Assembly: GCF_040610475.1 (NCBI RefSeq)
Contig: NZ_JBEXMJ010000016.1
Location: 1 to 64,000, forward strand
Length of the DNA stretch: 64,000 nucleotides
Direction: 5' to 3'
Source: Actinopolymorpha sp. NPDC004070
GTDB lineage: Bacteria > Actinomycetota > Actinomycetes > Propionibacteriales > Actinopolymorphaceae
Shown: piece after piece, positions 15,761 through 24,517 of the stretch
How positions within the stretch are numbered: the stretch's first letter is position 1
Layout: every line of letters starts with the position of its first letter
The notes under the pieces: model-generated
What the model was told of the DNA's origin: nothing
The model's input: the letters and a program-made list of their open reading frames with translations, nothing else
Database searches by the model: none
Position numbers and translations under genes: made by a program

Positions 15761-16778
15761 CCGGAGGAGGGGTGTTCCCCGTCGACCCTCTGGGCACAAG
15801 CTCGCACGGCAGCCGCACGACTGTGGGGGAGCCGACCGGATCCGTGATGCGGCGGCGAAGCAGGTCCAGGCCGGTCTCGACGATGGCCTGGACGGGCTGG
15901 TTCACCGTGGTCAGATCGAAGGCCTCCCAGGACGCCATGTCGGTGTTGTCGTAGCCCACCACCCACAGGTCGCCGGGAACGCCGACGCCGAGGGAGCGCG
16001 CGCCGTCGAGGAGTCCGAACGCCAGGACGTCGGTGATGGCGAAGATCGCCGACGGAGGGTTCCGCCGCGCGAGCAGTTGGTGCGCGGCGCGATGACCGTC
16101 GTCGTGGGAGAAGCCGCCGACGACCGTGTTCCGCCGGCTGACCGTGAGCCCGGCCTCGTCGAGCGCGGCCCGGAAACCCTGCTCCCGGTCCCGAGCGGTG
16201 GACACCACCAGGGGAGACGTGACCAGGCCGACGGTGGTGTGGCCGGCGTCGACGAGGTACCTGCCCACGTCGAACGCGCCCTGCCAGTTGTCGCCGATCA
16301 CCTGGTCACAGGCGAGGTCGTCGATGCCCCGATGCAGCAGGACCGTGGGCAGTCCCGAGGCGACCGCCACCGTGTGCAGCGAGGTGTCGAAGGTGGCACA
16401 CGTCAGTACCAGCCCGTCGACCAGGCGCTGCTGGATGAACCGGCTGGACGCCTCGAGGTCGTCGTGCTCGACGTCCCAGAGCGTCATGTGCAGCCCGAGA
16501 CTGCGCAGGCGCCGCGCGATCACGTCCAGCAGGGTGGCGTGGAAGGGGCTGGTGACACGGGACATGAAGACGCCGATGGTGTCCGTCCGCCCCGTCTTCA
16601 TCGCCCGTGCCAGTGCGTGCGGGGTGTAGTTGGTCTCCGCCAGCACCTTCAGCACCCTGGCCCGGGTCTCGGGCCTGACCCGCGGGTGGTTGGTGAGCAC
16701 ACGGGACACCGTGGACTGGGACACGCCGGCCAGCCGCGCGAGGTCCCTGCTCGTACCCACTCGTTCCACTCTCGCCAT
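15735..16778 (-). CDS. LacI family transcriptional regulator
   Basis: A 347-residue LacI/GalR regulator. The N-terminal HTH (TSRDLARLAGVSQSTVSRVL) is followed by the hinge helix (ALARAMKTGRT) and a periplasmic-binding-protein-like sugar domain with DGLVLTCAT, ITDVLAFG and VVGYDNTDMASW. It should bind an operator with a central CG and be released by a sugar. The ATG at 16778 has GGAGG 6 nt upstream. It is divergent from the ABC sugar importer at 17034, and the ATACGTAT palindrome in between is the obvious operator. Its 3' end overlaps the convergent kinase gene by 26 bp. Confidence 0.9.
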   Translation of the reverse strand: MARVERVGTSRDLARLAGVSQSTVSRVLTNHPRVRPETRARVLKVLAETNYTPHALARAMKTGRTDTIGVFMSRVTSPFHATLLDVIARRLRSLGLHMTLWDVEHDDLEASSRFIQQRLVDGLVLTCATFDTSLHTVAVASGLPTVLLHRGIDDLACDQVIGDNWQGAFDVGRYLVDAGHTTVGLVTSPLVVSTARDREQGFRAALDEAGLTVSRRNTVVGGFSHDDGHRAAHQLLARRNPPSAIFAITDVLAFGLLDGARSLGVGVPGDLWVVGYDNTDMASWEAFDLTTVNQPVQAIVETGLDLLRRRITDPVGSPTVVRLPCELVPRGSTGNTPPPVTRAARPS

Positions 16779-16868
16779 TGGCGACCTCCGCCTGCGCTTC
16801 ACCGTCGGACAAGGAAATCACCTCACCGTCCGAGCCGTCCTAGTCCGGACGTGATCCCCGTGGAACCG

Positions 16869-16906
16869 TTGACCGTCCTTGCGGGGCAAGCGTAGATACG
16901 TATTCA
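16869..16906 (+). promoter_or_regulatory. promoter with overlapping LacI-type operator for the sugar ABC operon
   Basis: TTGACC (16869-16874), an 18-nt spacer and TAGATA (16893-16898) form a sigma70-like promoter. The perfect palindrome ATACGTAT (16896-16903), within the longer imperfect TGAATACGTATCTAC element on the other strand, has the central CG of LacI operators and covers the -10 region. Repression by the divergent LacI protein is inferred. Confidence 0.5.
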
Positions 16907-17033
16907 CAACCCGATCCACCCGATGCCGAAGTCCGCCGACCAGGAGGGACAGGCACCGGCGCCAGGCGACTGGCGAGGGGGACCCTTCGAGCGCGGCGAC
17001 TGCCCGCGCGACGGTCGACGATCGGAGATTCCG

Positions 17034-18323
17034 GTGAATCAGACGGCCTCAGCGGTGAGCCGCCGCTCGTTCGTGGCCGGGGCACTCGGCCTCGCCGGCG
17101 GAAGTCTCGTGTCCGGATGTGGTGGTAAGGCGTCGTCCTCCTCCGACGAGGTGACCTTCCTGAACTGGGAGACGTTGAAGGGCACGCCTCTGGAGAAGGC
17201 CCTTGCCGCGTGGGAGAAGAAGAGCGGCACGAAGGTCGTCGTCCAACCAACGCCGACGGCGGACTACGACACCAAGATGCGGACGCTGCTGGCCGGCGGC
17301 CAGCCGCCGGACATCATGCGGATCAACGACGATTTCGTCCGGGGCTTCTCCGCACGCGGTGCCCTGCTCGACCTGAACAAGTACATCAGGAAGGACAAGC
17401 TCGACGTCACCGCGTACGCCAAGGAGTCGTTCGAGTTCCCTCGGCAGCCCAACGGGCAGCACACCGCCTGGGTCCTCGGATACCAACCCCGGTTGATGTT
17501 CTACAACGTCGACGCCTTCAGGGAGGCGAAGGTCGAACTGCCGCCGACGACGTGGACCATGGACGGCTGGAAGTGGGGCGACTTCGCCGACCGGGCGAAG
17601 AAGCTGACCGTGCCCGGCAAGCGCTGGGGAGCGCTCGTCTACTACGACACCGGCTACGAGCAGACGTTCACCATCAACCACGGCAGCAGCACCGGCATCT
17701 TCTCCGACGACGGCACGAAGTTCACCCTCGCGGGCAGCACCGAGAGCGAGGCCCTGCAGTGGGCGACCGACCTCACCTGCAGGGAGAAGGTCCAACCACC
17801 CTGGTCGCAGCTGCAGCAGGACGGCATCGACAACCAGCTGTTCGCGCAGGGCAAGGTGGCGATGTACTTCGCCACCTTCGGCGCGGTGCCCTACCTGCGC
17901 AGCACCATCAAGGACTTCACCTGGGACGTCGCGCCGCCACCCGGAGACGTGCAGCAGCGAACCGAGTCGAGCGTCATTGTCTTCACGATCCCGAAGGCCG
18001 CGAAGAATCCGGACAAGGCGTGGGAGCTGCTGAAGTTCCTCGCCAGCGAGGAAGGCGGCAGGATCCTCCTCGAGGGCGGGCAGTTCACCCCGATCAACAA
18101 CGCCGCGGCCGCCCAGCTCGGAGCGGGTGGCAAGCCACCCGCGCATCTCAACCTCTTCGGTGAGGCCGCGAAACACCTCACCGCGCCGAACCAGACGAAG
18201 AACACGCTGGGCGCACGGGATCTGTACCGCCCGGCCCTGGACGACGCCTACAACTGCGAGAAGCCGGTGCGCGACGTGCTGACCGGGGTCAGGGCACAGG
18301 TCGAGAAAGCCTTGGAGGGTTGA
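17034..18323 (+). CDS. ABC transporter sugar-binding lipoprotein (Tat-type signal)
   Basis: A 429-residue extracytoplasmic binding protein of the family 1 (maltose/oligosaccharide) group. The N-terminus SRRSFVAGALGLAGG has a twin-arginine motif and a lipobox (VSGC), so it is likely folded before export and lipid-anchored. The mature part begins DEVTFLNWE and carries ADYDTKMRTLLAGGQPPDI, the usual ligand-domain segment, and a KPVRDVL..VRAQVEKAL end. The GTG at 17034 has GGAG upstream; the frame is open further 5' but without a better site. It heads an operon with two CUT1-type permeases. The ATPase is not encoded here, so a shared MsiK-like ATPase is likely (inference). Confidence 0.88.
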   Translation: MNQTASAVSRRSFVAGALGLAGGSLVSGCGGKASSSSDEVTFLNWETLKGTPLEKALAAWEKKSGTKVVVQPTPTADYDTKMRTLLAGGQPPDIMRINDDFVRGFSARGALLDLNKYIRKDKLDVTAYAKESFEFPRQPNGQHTAWVLGYQPRLMFYNVDAFREAKVELPPTTWTMDGWKWGDFADRAKKLTVPGKRWGALVYYDTGYEQTFTINHGSSTGIFSDDGTKFTLAGSTESEALQWATDLTCREKVQPPWSQLQQDGIDNQLFAQGKVAMYFATFGAVPYLRSTIKDFTWDVAPPPGDVQQRTESSVIVFTIPKAAKNPDKAWELLKFLASEEGGRILLEGGQFTPINNAAAAQLGAGGKPPAHLNLFGEAAKHLTAPNQTKNTLGARDLYRPALDDAYNCEKPVRDVLTGVRAQVEKALEG

Positions 18324-18376
18324 GGTCTCTCGGCAGCTGTCCCGGAGAAGCGAGCTAGGGTCAGGTGGGAGCCAGG

Positions 18377-19318
18377 ATGCAGTCACTGGTGTCGGCCGGT
18401 ACGACACGCGAAACACCCGGCGCGGCAACGGATCCCGCCCGGGCGGCACGACGACGGCACAACCTCACCGGCTGGCTCTTCATCAGTCCCATCGTCGTCG
18501 GCGTGGTGGCCTTTCAGTTCTTCCCGATCCTCGTGTCGATGGCGGCGTCGCTGACGAAGTGGGACGGGATTTCCTCCCCGGAGTTCGTGGGGTTGTCGAA
18601 CTTCACCGACATCTTCACCGACGACCCGTTGTTCTACACCACGCTGTGGAACACGACCTACTTCACCCTGGCCAGCATCCCGCTGACGGTCGGGATCGGC
18701 TTCTTCCTCGCCGTGCTCTGCGCCCAGCGGGTACGCGGAGTGTCGTTCTTCCGCACGGCGTTCTTCGCGCCGTACGTCACCAACGTCGTCGCGATCGGTT
18801 TCGTGTGGTTCTGGTTCTTCCACCCCAGCGACGGGGTGGTCAACGGCCTGCTCGGGCAGGTCGGGGTGCACGGCCCGGAGTGGCTGTCCAGCTCCACCTG
18901 GGCGATGCCGGCGGTGATCGTGGTCAGCGTGTGGCAGGGAGTCGGCTACCCGATGATCATCCTGCTGGCCGGGTTGCAGGGGATCCCGGAGATGTTGTAC
19001 GAGTCGGCGAAGATCGACGGCGCGAGCTCGCTGGCCAGGGTCAGGTACGTCACCCTGCCGCTGCTGACGCCGCACTTCCTCTTCCTGCTGATCACGCAGT
19101 TCATCAGCTCGTTCCAGGTCTTCGGCCTGATCTACGTCATGACCAAGGGCGGGCCCGGGCACTCCACGAGTGTCTACATCTACAACCTGTACGAGAACGC
19201 GTTCGCCTACGGGAAGATGGGCTACGCGTGTGCTCTGGCGTGGATCCTCTTCGCGGTGATCGCGAGCGTGACCTACGCGCAGTGGAAGCTCCAGAACAGG
19301 TGGGTGTTCTACGCATGA
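18377..19318 (+). CDS. ABC sugar transporter permease (MalF/UgpA type)
   Basis: A 313-residue inner-membrane permease with about six transmembrane helices beginning LTGWLFISPIVVGVVAF. The cytoplasmic EAA loop YESAKIDGASSLARVRYVTLPLL, which docks the ATPase, is intact. The ATG at 18377 has GGGAG just upstream and is preferred over the in-frame GTG at 18365. It ends in an ATGA overlap with the next permease, so the two are co-translated. Confidence 0.9.
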   Translation: MQSLVSAGTTRETPGAATDPARAARRRHNLTGWLFISPIVVGVVAFQFFPILVSMAASLTKWDGISSPEFVGLSNFTDIFTDDPLFYTTLWNTTYFTLASIPLTVGIGFFLAVLCAQRVRGVSFFRTAFFAPYVTNVVAIGFVWFWFFHPSDGVVNGLLGQVGVHGPEWLSSSTWAMPAVIVVSVWQGVGYPMIILLAGLQGIPEMLYESAKIDGASSLARVRYVTLPLLTPHFLFLLITQFISSFQVFGLIYVMTKGGPGHSTSVYIYNLYENAFAYGKMGYACALAWILFAVIASVTYAQWKLQNRWVFYA

Positions 19319-20136
19319 GCATCGCGAGACTCGGCGCCCGGGCACTCATCTACGCGGTGATGTTCGTGCTCGCGGCGGCGTTCCTGCTACCGCTGGTCTG
19401 GATGCTGGCCAGCTCCCTCAAGCCCGAGGCGCAGGTGCTGACCATCCCGCCGGACTTCTTCCCGAACCACCCGCTGTGGAGCAACTACGCGGCGGTGTTC
19501 GACCGCATCCCGGTCTTCGTGTTCAACAGCGTCAAGCTCGCGACGTACAACGTGGTCGGGATCCTGGTGGTGTCGTCGATGGCGGGCTATGCCTTCGCAC
19601 GGTTGCGGTTCGCCGGGCGGGACATCGCGTTCATGGTCCTGCTGGCCACCTCGATCATCCCCGGCATCGCGTACCTGATCCCGCAGTACATCGTGTTCCG
19701 CCAGATCGGCTGGATCGACACGCACTACCCGCTGTGGGTGCCGCGGGTGCTCACGCCGGTGTTCGCGACGTTCCTGATGCGGCAGGCATTCAAGACCGTT
19801 CCGAACGAACTGGAGGACGCCGCGAAGATCGACGGTGCGTCCACGTTCGGGATCTACTGGCGCATCATGTTGCCGCAGACCAAGCCGGTGCTCGCGGCGA
19901 TCGCGGTCTTCACGTTCCTCGACTCCTGGAACGACCTGTTCGGCCCGCTGATCTACCTCAACTCCGAGAACCTCCAGACCCTGCCGGTCGCCCTGGCGCA
20001 GTTCCAGGGTGAGTACTTCAGCCAGCTCAGCCTGCTGATGGCCGGCGCGACGGTCTCGGTCGTACCAGTGATCGTGGTCTTCCTGCTGGCCCAGCGGTAC
20101 TTCATCCAGGGCATCACCATGACCGGTCTGAAGTGA
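19315..20136 (+). CDS. ABC sugar transporter permease (MalG/UgpE type)
   Basis: A 273-residue partner permease with six predicted helices and the EAA loop LEDAAKIDGASTFGIYWRIMLP. The start overlaps the stop of the previous permease (ATGA). The C-terminus, RYFIQGITMTGLK, is the standard CUT1 ending in which the tail reaches the ATPase. The DNA encoding the last two residues and the stop is the first unit of a tandem repeat that fills the gap to the next gene. Confidence 0.9.
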   Translation: MSIARLGARALIYAVMFVLAAAFLLPLVWMLASSLKPEAQVLTIPPDFFPNHPLWSNYAAVFDRIPVFVFNSVKLATYNVVGILVVSSMAGYAFARLRFAGRDIAFMVLLATSIIPGIAYLIPQYIVFRQIGWIDTHYPLWVPRVLTPVFATFLMRQAFKTVPNELEDAAKIDGASTFGIYWRIMLPQTKPVLAAIAVFTFLDSWNDLFGPLIYLNSENLQTLPVALAQFQGEYFSQLSLLMAGATVSVVPVIVVFLLAQRYFIQGITMTGLK

Positions 20137-20210
20137 CACCCACGATGGTCGAAGTGACACCGACGAAGTCTGAAGTGGCACCGACGGAGTCTGAAGTGAC
20201 ACCGACGAAG
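20127..20210 (+). repeat. four ~21-nt imperfect tandem repeats after the permease gene
   Basis: Units at 20127-20148, 20149-20168, 20169-20189 and 20190-20210 follow the consensus TCTGAAGTGACACCGACGAAG. The first unit contains the last codons and stop of the permease gene, so the array looks like repeated copying of that gene end. The array is followed directly by AAGGAG and the GTG of the next gene. Confidence 0.85.
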
Positions 20211-20224
20211 AAGGAGCATCTCCT

Positions 20225-21679
20225 GTGAACGATCCTGTGGTGGCGGTCCAGATCGGAGCGGTGTCGTTCGTCGACGAGGGGGTCGACGCCACCCTCGACG
20301 TGCTGGCCGAGCGGGGCGGGGTGAACGCGTTGTTCCTCGCCACGCCGACCTGGACGCGTGGGACGGGTGGCCGCCAGGTCCCCGGCTACCCGTTGCCGGA
20401 CCACGGCGTGCAGTCGTACGACCTCGGCTGGCGGGGCGGCAACTACGCCACGCCGCACCCGGAGTACTACGGCAACACCGTTCTCGGTTCGGCCGGCCGG
20501 GCTCCCGAGCACCCCGACCTCGACCTGCTGGCGACCCTCGTACCGCGGGCCCGTGCCCGCGGGATGAAGTCATACGCCTGGATGGAGGAGAGCGGCTCGG
20601 CGAAGGAGCTGCGGACCTACCCGAACTTCTCCAAGGTGCTCGAGGTCGACGCGTGGTCCCGGCCGGGCCTGCGGCCGTGCTTCAACAACCCCGACTACCG
20701 CAACTGGCACCTGGGTTTCGTCGAGGACTACGTGCACAGCTACGAGCTCGACGGGCTCGCCTGGTGTTCGGAACGCCCCGGCCCGCTCAACCTCCTCCTG
20801 CAGGGGCCGGTCCAGGTCGGTGACGTCGGCTGCTTCTGCACCCACTGCGCCCGGATCGCGCGTGACCGCGGCATCGACGTTCGCCGTGCGCAGGAGGGAT
20901 ACCGCGCACTGGTGGACTGGAACGGGAAGGTCGGTGCGGGGGAGCGGCCGGCCGACGGTGCGTTCGTGACGTTCTGGCGGATCCTGCTCACCTACCCGGA
21001 GGTGCTCGCCTGGCAGACGCTGTGGACCGAGAGCCAGCGCCAGCTCTACCGCGACATCTACGGTGTCGCGAAGGCGGGCTCGCCCGACATCGAGGTCGGC
21101 TGGCACGTTTACCACAACATCTCCTTCAGCCCGTTCTACCGAGCGGACCAGAACTACGAGGAGATGGCGAAGTTCTCCGACTTCATCAAGGTGGTCATCT
21201 ACAACAACTGCGCGGGCCCCCGCTTCTACACGTGGGTGCAGAACATCTGCGCAGCACTCTTCGCCGACGCAGAGCCCGAGGACGTCTACCCGCTGATGCT
21301 GAAGCTGCTGCAGCTCGACGAGGGCACCTACGAGAAGCTGCCGCAGACCGGCTTCTCGGCCGACTACGTGCGCCGGGAGACGGCCCGGGCAGTTCAGGGG
21401 GTGGCCGGCCAGGCGGCGATCTACCCGGGCATCGACATCGACATCCCGGTCGGTCTGCCCAGGGAGAACCTCGAGCCGGCGACCCATGTGGGCAAGGCGA
21501 ACTGGGACACCACCCACGGCGACCTGACGCAGTGCACACGGGAGTCGGTGCGCGACGCCGTGCTCGCCGCGTTCGACGGTGGCGCGCAGGGAGTGGTCCT
21601 GTCCCGGAAGTACTCCGAGATGGCTCTGGACAACCTGTCCGGTGCGGGTGACGCGGTGCGGTCGCTGGAGAAGCGATGA
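20225..21679 (+). CDS. uncharacterised TIM-barrel glycoside hydrolase-like protein
   Basis: A 484-residue cytoplasmic protein with the strand/helix rhythm of a (beta/alpha)8 barrel. DGLAWCSE (177-183) resembles the DG.x.E strand of glycosidase barrels, and C203, C205 and C208 (CFCTHC) form a CxCxxC motif like those in hypothetical glycosyl hydrolase families. WHVYHNISFSPFYRADQNYEEMA and the end DGGAQGVVLSRKYSEM also fit a barrel. I cannot name a family, and the substrate is unknown. AAGGAG lies 8 nt before the GTG. It sits directly after the sugar permeases and overlaps the next gene by ATGA, so it likely processes the imported sugar or its aglycone. Confidence 0.65.
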   Translation: MNDPVVAVQIGAVSFVDEGVDATLDVLAERGGVNALFLATPTWTRGTGGRQVPGYPLPDHGVQSYDLGWRGGNYATPHPEYYGNTVLGSAGRAPEHPDLDLLATLVPRARARGMKSYAWMEESGSAKELRTYPNFSKVLEVDAWSRPGLRPCFNNPDYRNWHLGFVEDYVHSYELDGLAWCSERPGPLNLLLQGPVQVGDVGCFCTHCARIARDRGIDVRRAQEGYRALVDWNGKVGAGERPADGAFVTFWRILLTYPEVLAWQTLWTESQRQLYRDIYGVAKAGSPDIEVGWHVYHNISFSPFYRADQNYEEMAKFSDFIKVVIYNNCAGPRFYTWVQNICAALFADAEPEDVYPLMLKLLQLDEGTYEKLPQTGFSADYVRRETARAVQGVAGQAAIYPGIDIDIPVGLPRENLEPATHVGKANWDTTHGDLTQCTRESVRDAVLAAFDGGAQGVVLSRKYSEMALDNLSGAGDAVRSLEKR

Positions 21680-23838
21680 CCTCCGCCCGGCAGGAGCCGG
21701 CACGGAAGGATCCGTGGTACCGCCGCACGGTGCGCTGGGGACAGACGAACCTCACCGAGAAGGACCCGGTGCGCTACGACGCGCAGTGGTGGCGGGAGTA
21801 CTGGCGCCGGACCCGGGTGCAGGGCGTGATCGTCAACGCCGGTGGAATCGTGGCCTACTATCCGAGCGCCCATCGGCTGCAGCACCGTGCGGCCTTCCTC
21901 GGCGACGGTGATCTCTACGGTGAGGTCGTCCGGGCCGCGCGGGAGGAGGAGGGTCTCACCGTCCTCGCCCGGATGGACTCCAACCGCGCCGCCGAGGACT
22001 TCTACCTCGAGCATCCGGACTGGTTCGCCGTCGACGCCGACGGCCGGCCGTACCGTGCCGGTGACCTGTACGTCGCGTGCGTCAACGGGCCGTACTACCA
22101 GTCGTACCTGCCGTCGGTGCTGGAGGAGATCATCGCCCGCAGCGCCCCGGACGGGATCACCGACAACAGTTGGAGCGGCCTGGACCGCGACCACATCTGC
22201 TACTGCGACAGCTGCCGGGGAGCCTTCGGCCGCGACGTCGACCTCGACCTGCCTGCCTCGGTGGACTGGGCCGATCCCGCCTACCGGCGCTGGGTCGAGT
22301 GGAGCTACCGGCAGCGGCTCGCCGTCTGGGACCTCAACAACGAGGTGACCACCCGGGCAGGCGGGCCGGACTGCCTGTGGATCGGCATGAACGGCGGCGA
22401 CCTGGTGTCGCAGAGCCTGCGGTTTCGCGACCACAAGGCGATCTGTGAGCGGACGCCGATCCTGATGCTGGACTCGCAGTTCCGGCACGAGCGGTCCGGC
22501 TTCCAGGCCAACGGCGACAGCGGGAAGGTCCTGCACGGCCTGCTCGGCTGGGATGCGCTGATCCCGGAGAGCACCGCGATGTACGACGCGGGCACGCCGA
22601 CCTTCCGGCTGGGCAGCAAACCCGAGCCCGAGGCCCGGATGTGGGCGGTGGAGGGGTTCGCCGCCGGAATCCAGCCGTGGTGGCACCACATCGGGTCGGT
22701 GCACGAGGACCGTCGGCAGTTCGCCACGGCGCCACGGTTGTTCGGCTGGCACGAGCGGCACCAGGACGTCCTGCTCGACCGCACTCCGATCGCCACGGTG
22801 GGCGTCGTGTGGAGCCAGCGGAGCATCGACTTCCACGGCCGTGACGACGCCGAGAGCCGCAGCATGCTGCCCTACCGCGGGTTCGTCGACGCACTGATCC
22901 GCGCCCGGATCCCGTACCTGCCGGTGCATGCCGACCACATCGGCCGCGACGCCGCGAACCTCGCCGCGCTGGTCGTGCCGAACGTCGGAGTGCTCACCGA
23001 GGCGCAGTGCGGGGCGATCCGGGCGTACGCGGAGGCGGGCGGGGGACTGGTGGTCAGCGGCGAGTCCGGCGGGTACGACGAGTGGGGAGGCCGGCGGCCG
23101 GACCACGGCCTGGCCGATCTGCTCGGTGTGCTCCCGACCTGGAGCCATCACGGCGACTCCGGCACCTCACCGGCGAACTGGGAGACCTACGGCGCCCACA
23201 CCTACCTGCGGCTCGACCGCGGGACCCCGGAGTGTGCGGACCTCACCACCGGCTTGGAGGAAACCGAGACGCTGCCGTTCGGCGGCCGCCTGGAGGTCGT
23301 CCGGCCCGAGCCCGGTGTCAACGTCGCGTTGACGTGGGTGCCGCCGTTCCCGATCTACCCGCCGGAGAAGTCCTGGATGTCCACGCCGCGCACGGATCTG
23401 CCGGCAGTGGTGACCCGCTCGGGCGCGAACGGGAGGAGGGCGGTGTACCTCGCGGCCGACGTCGATCGCTGCTACGCGAGACATCACCACCCCGACCACG
23501 GGAAGTTGCTCGCCAACGTCGTGCGCTGGGCGGCACACGGCGAGGTGCCGCTCGCGGTCGAGGGCGCCGGCGTACTGGACTGCCATCTCTACCGCAAGGG
23601 CGCCTCCCTGGTGCTCCACCTGGTCAACCTCGACCAGGGCGGCGCCTGGCGGGGACGGCTGCAGGAGCTCACCCCGTCGGGCCCGTTCGAGGTTCGTGTC
23701 CGGCCGCCGGCCGGTGTCTCGCCCACGAGGGCGGAGTTTCTCGTCAGCGAGGGCGACAGTGAACTCGGCCTGGACGACGGATGGGTGACGTTCGGGGTCG
23801 AGCGGATCGCCGATCACGAGGTGGTCGTGCTGAGCTGA
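21676..23838 (+). CDS. glycoside hydrolase-like protein with beta-galactosidase trimerisation-type domain
   Basis: A 720-residue protein. Residues ~1-380 form a TIM barrel with DGITDNSWSGLDR, a CYCDSC cluster (C175/C177/C180) and a conserved MLDSQFRHERSG segment. Residues ~390-600 resemble the class-I glutamine-amidotransferase-like (trimerisation) domain of GH42-type enzymes (VVPNVGVLTEAQCGAIRAYAEAGGGLVVSGE). A beta-sandwich end follows. This layout matches proteins annotated as hypothetical glycosyl hydrolase 6 / alpha-L-fucosidase-like with a trimerisation domain. It has no signal peptide, so it should act on imported oligosaccharides. ATGA overlap with the gene before it shows co-translation. 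Confidence 0.7.
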   Translation: MTSARQEPARKDPWYRRTVRWGQTNLTEKDPVRYDAQWWREYWRRTRVQGVIVNAGGIVAYYPSAHRLQHRAAFLGDGDLYGEVVRAAREEEGLTVLARMDSNRAAEDFYLEHPDWFAVDADGRPYRAGDLYVACVNGPYYQSYLPSVLEEIIARSAPDGITDNSWSGLDRDHICYCDSCRGAFGRDVDLDLPASVDWADPAYRRWVEWSYRQRLAVWDLNNEVTTRAGGPDCLWIGMNGGDLVSQSLRFRDHKAICERTPILMLDSQFRHERSGFQANGDSGKVLHGLLGWDALIPESTAMYDAGTPTFRLGSKPEPEARMWAVEGFAAGIQPWWHHIGSVHEDRRQFATAPRLFGWHERHQDVLLDRTPIATVGVVWSQRSIDFHGRDDAESRSMLPYRGFVDALIRARIPYLPVHADHIGRDAANLAALVVPNVGVLTEAQCGAIRAYAEAGGGLVVSGESGGYDEWGGRRPDHGLADLLGVLPTWSHHGDSGTSPANWETYGAHTYLRLDRGTPECADLTTGLEETETLPFGGRLEVVRPEPGVNVALTWVPPFPIYPPEKSWMSTPRTDLPAVVTRSGANGRRAVYLAADVDRCYARHHHPDHGKLLANVVRWAAHGEVPLAVEGAGVLDCHLYRKGASLVLHLVNLDQGGAWRGRLQELTPSGPFEVRVRPPAGVSPTRAEFLVSEGDSELGLDDGWVTFGVERIADHEVVVLS

Positions 23839-23862
23839 ACTGAGCTCACGGGTCGCTTCGGC

Positions 23863-24375
23863 CTACTGGCCTGTGACGGCGAACCAGGCGCCGTCGGGTG
23901 AGGTGACGAAGACGATCGGGGCGAGGCAGGAGGAGGGGAGCCGGACCTTGTCCTTGATCACGGCATCGCCGGCCGACGTGGCCGGTGCGGTGGCCGTTGC
24001 CACGTTCACGGTGGTGGCGGTGCCTTCTGGGCTGGCGGACAGGCAGCTGACGACGGCCTTGAAGCCCGGAGCCGGGTTGGTGCCCTGGCGTTCGACGGGC
24101 ACAGGCGCGCGGCGGGCGAGGACCAGCCCTTCGACGGTGATCTGCAGTCTTCCGTCGCTTCGCAGGTCACCCTGGGCGGATTCGATCTCCCACGGCAGCC
24201 CACCCCCGGGTACTCCCCGGATGGCGTTGCCCGCCCCGGTGTACGGCTCGGTGACCGGAGCCAGTTCGTCGAACGAAAGGATCTTCCTTCCACCGCCCGC
24301 GCTCGCGACGGCCACGGGAAGGGCCAGGAACACGGCGAGCACGCTGGCGACCAGAAGGGTCAGGCGTCGTTTCAT
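23863..24375 (-). CDS. secreted hypothetical protein
   Basis: A 170-residue exported protein. It has a clear Sec signal (MKRRLTLLVASVLAVFLALPVAVASA) with cleavage expected after ASA or nearby. The mature part is a small beta-rich domain with two Cys residues (SCLSA and SSCLA) that could form one disulfide. The middle segment, DGRLQITVEGLVLA, looks like a jelly-roll strand pair. I do not recognise a family. GGAGACAACG precedes the ATG at 24375. It converges on the glycosidase gene with 24 bp between. Confidence 0.65.
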   Translation of the reverse strand: MKRRLTLLVASVLAVFLALPVAVASAGGGRKILSFDELAPVTEPYTGAGNAIRGVPGGGLPWEIESAQGDLRSDGRLQITVEGLVLARRAPVPVERQGTNPAPGFKAVVSCLSASPEGTATTVNVATATAPATSAGDAVIKDKVRLPSSCLAPIVFVTSPDGAWFAVTGQ

Positions 24376-24517
24376 CGTTGTCTCCGTTCCTCGGTACGGC
24401 GGTGATGTGCCGGTATCACGGGCCGCGTGAGGCGATGGTTCAGATCCGGTCGGGAAAACACGTTCTGGTTGTGAGACGCCGAGGTCTGTGGCGCGGCGAC
24501 CCTGAGAGGGTTCGCGC

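Noticed and set aside
13676..15799. A 707-codon minus-strand open frame spanning both kinase genes
   Set aside because: Only its last ~350 codons match the APH family; the upstream part is antisense to the well-supported APH(6)-like gene on the plus strand. High GC keeps the opposite frame open.
15474..16895. Plus-strand open frame of 473 codons over the LacI gene
   Set aside because: Antisense to a LacI protein with clear HTH and ligand domain motifs.
21421..23151. Minus-strand open frame of 576 codons over the glycosidase gene
   Set aside because: It is the shadow of the 720-residue glycosidase-like gene, with no start site or motif of its own.
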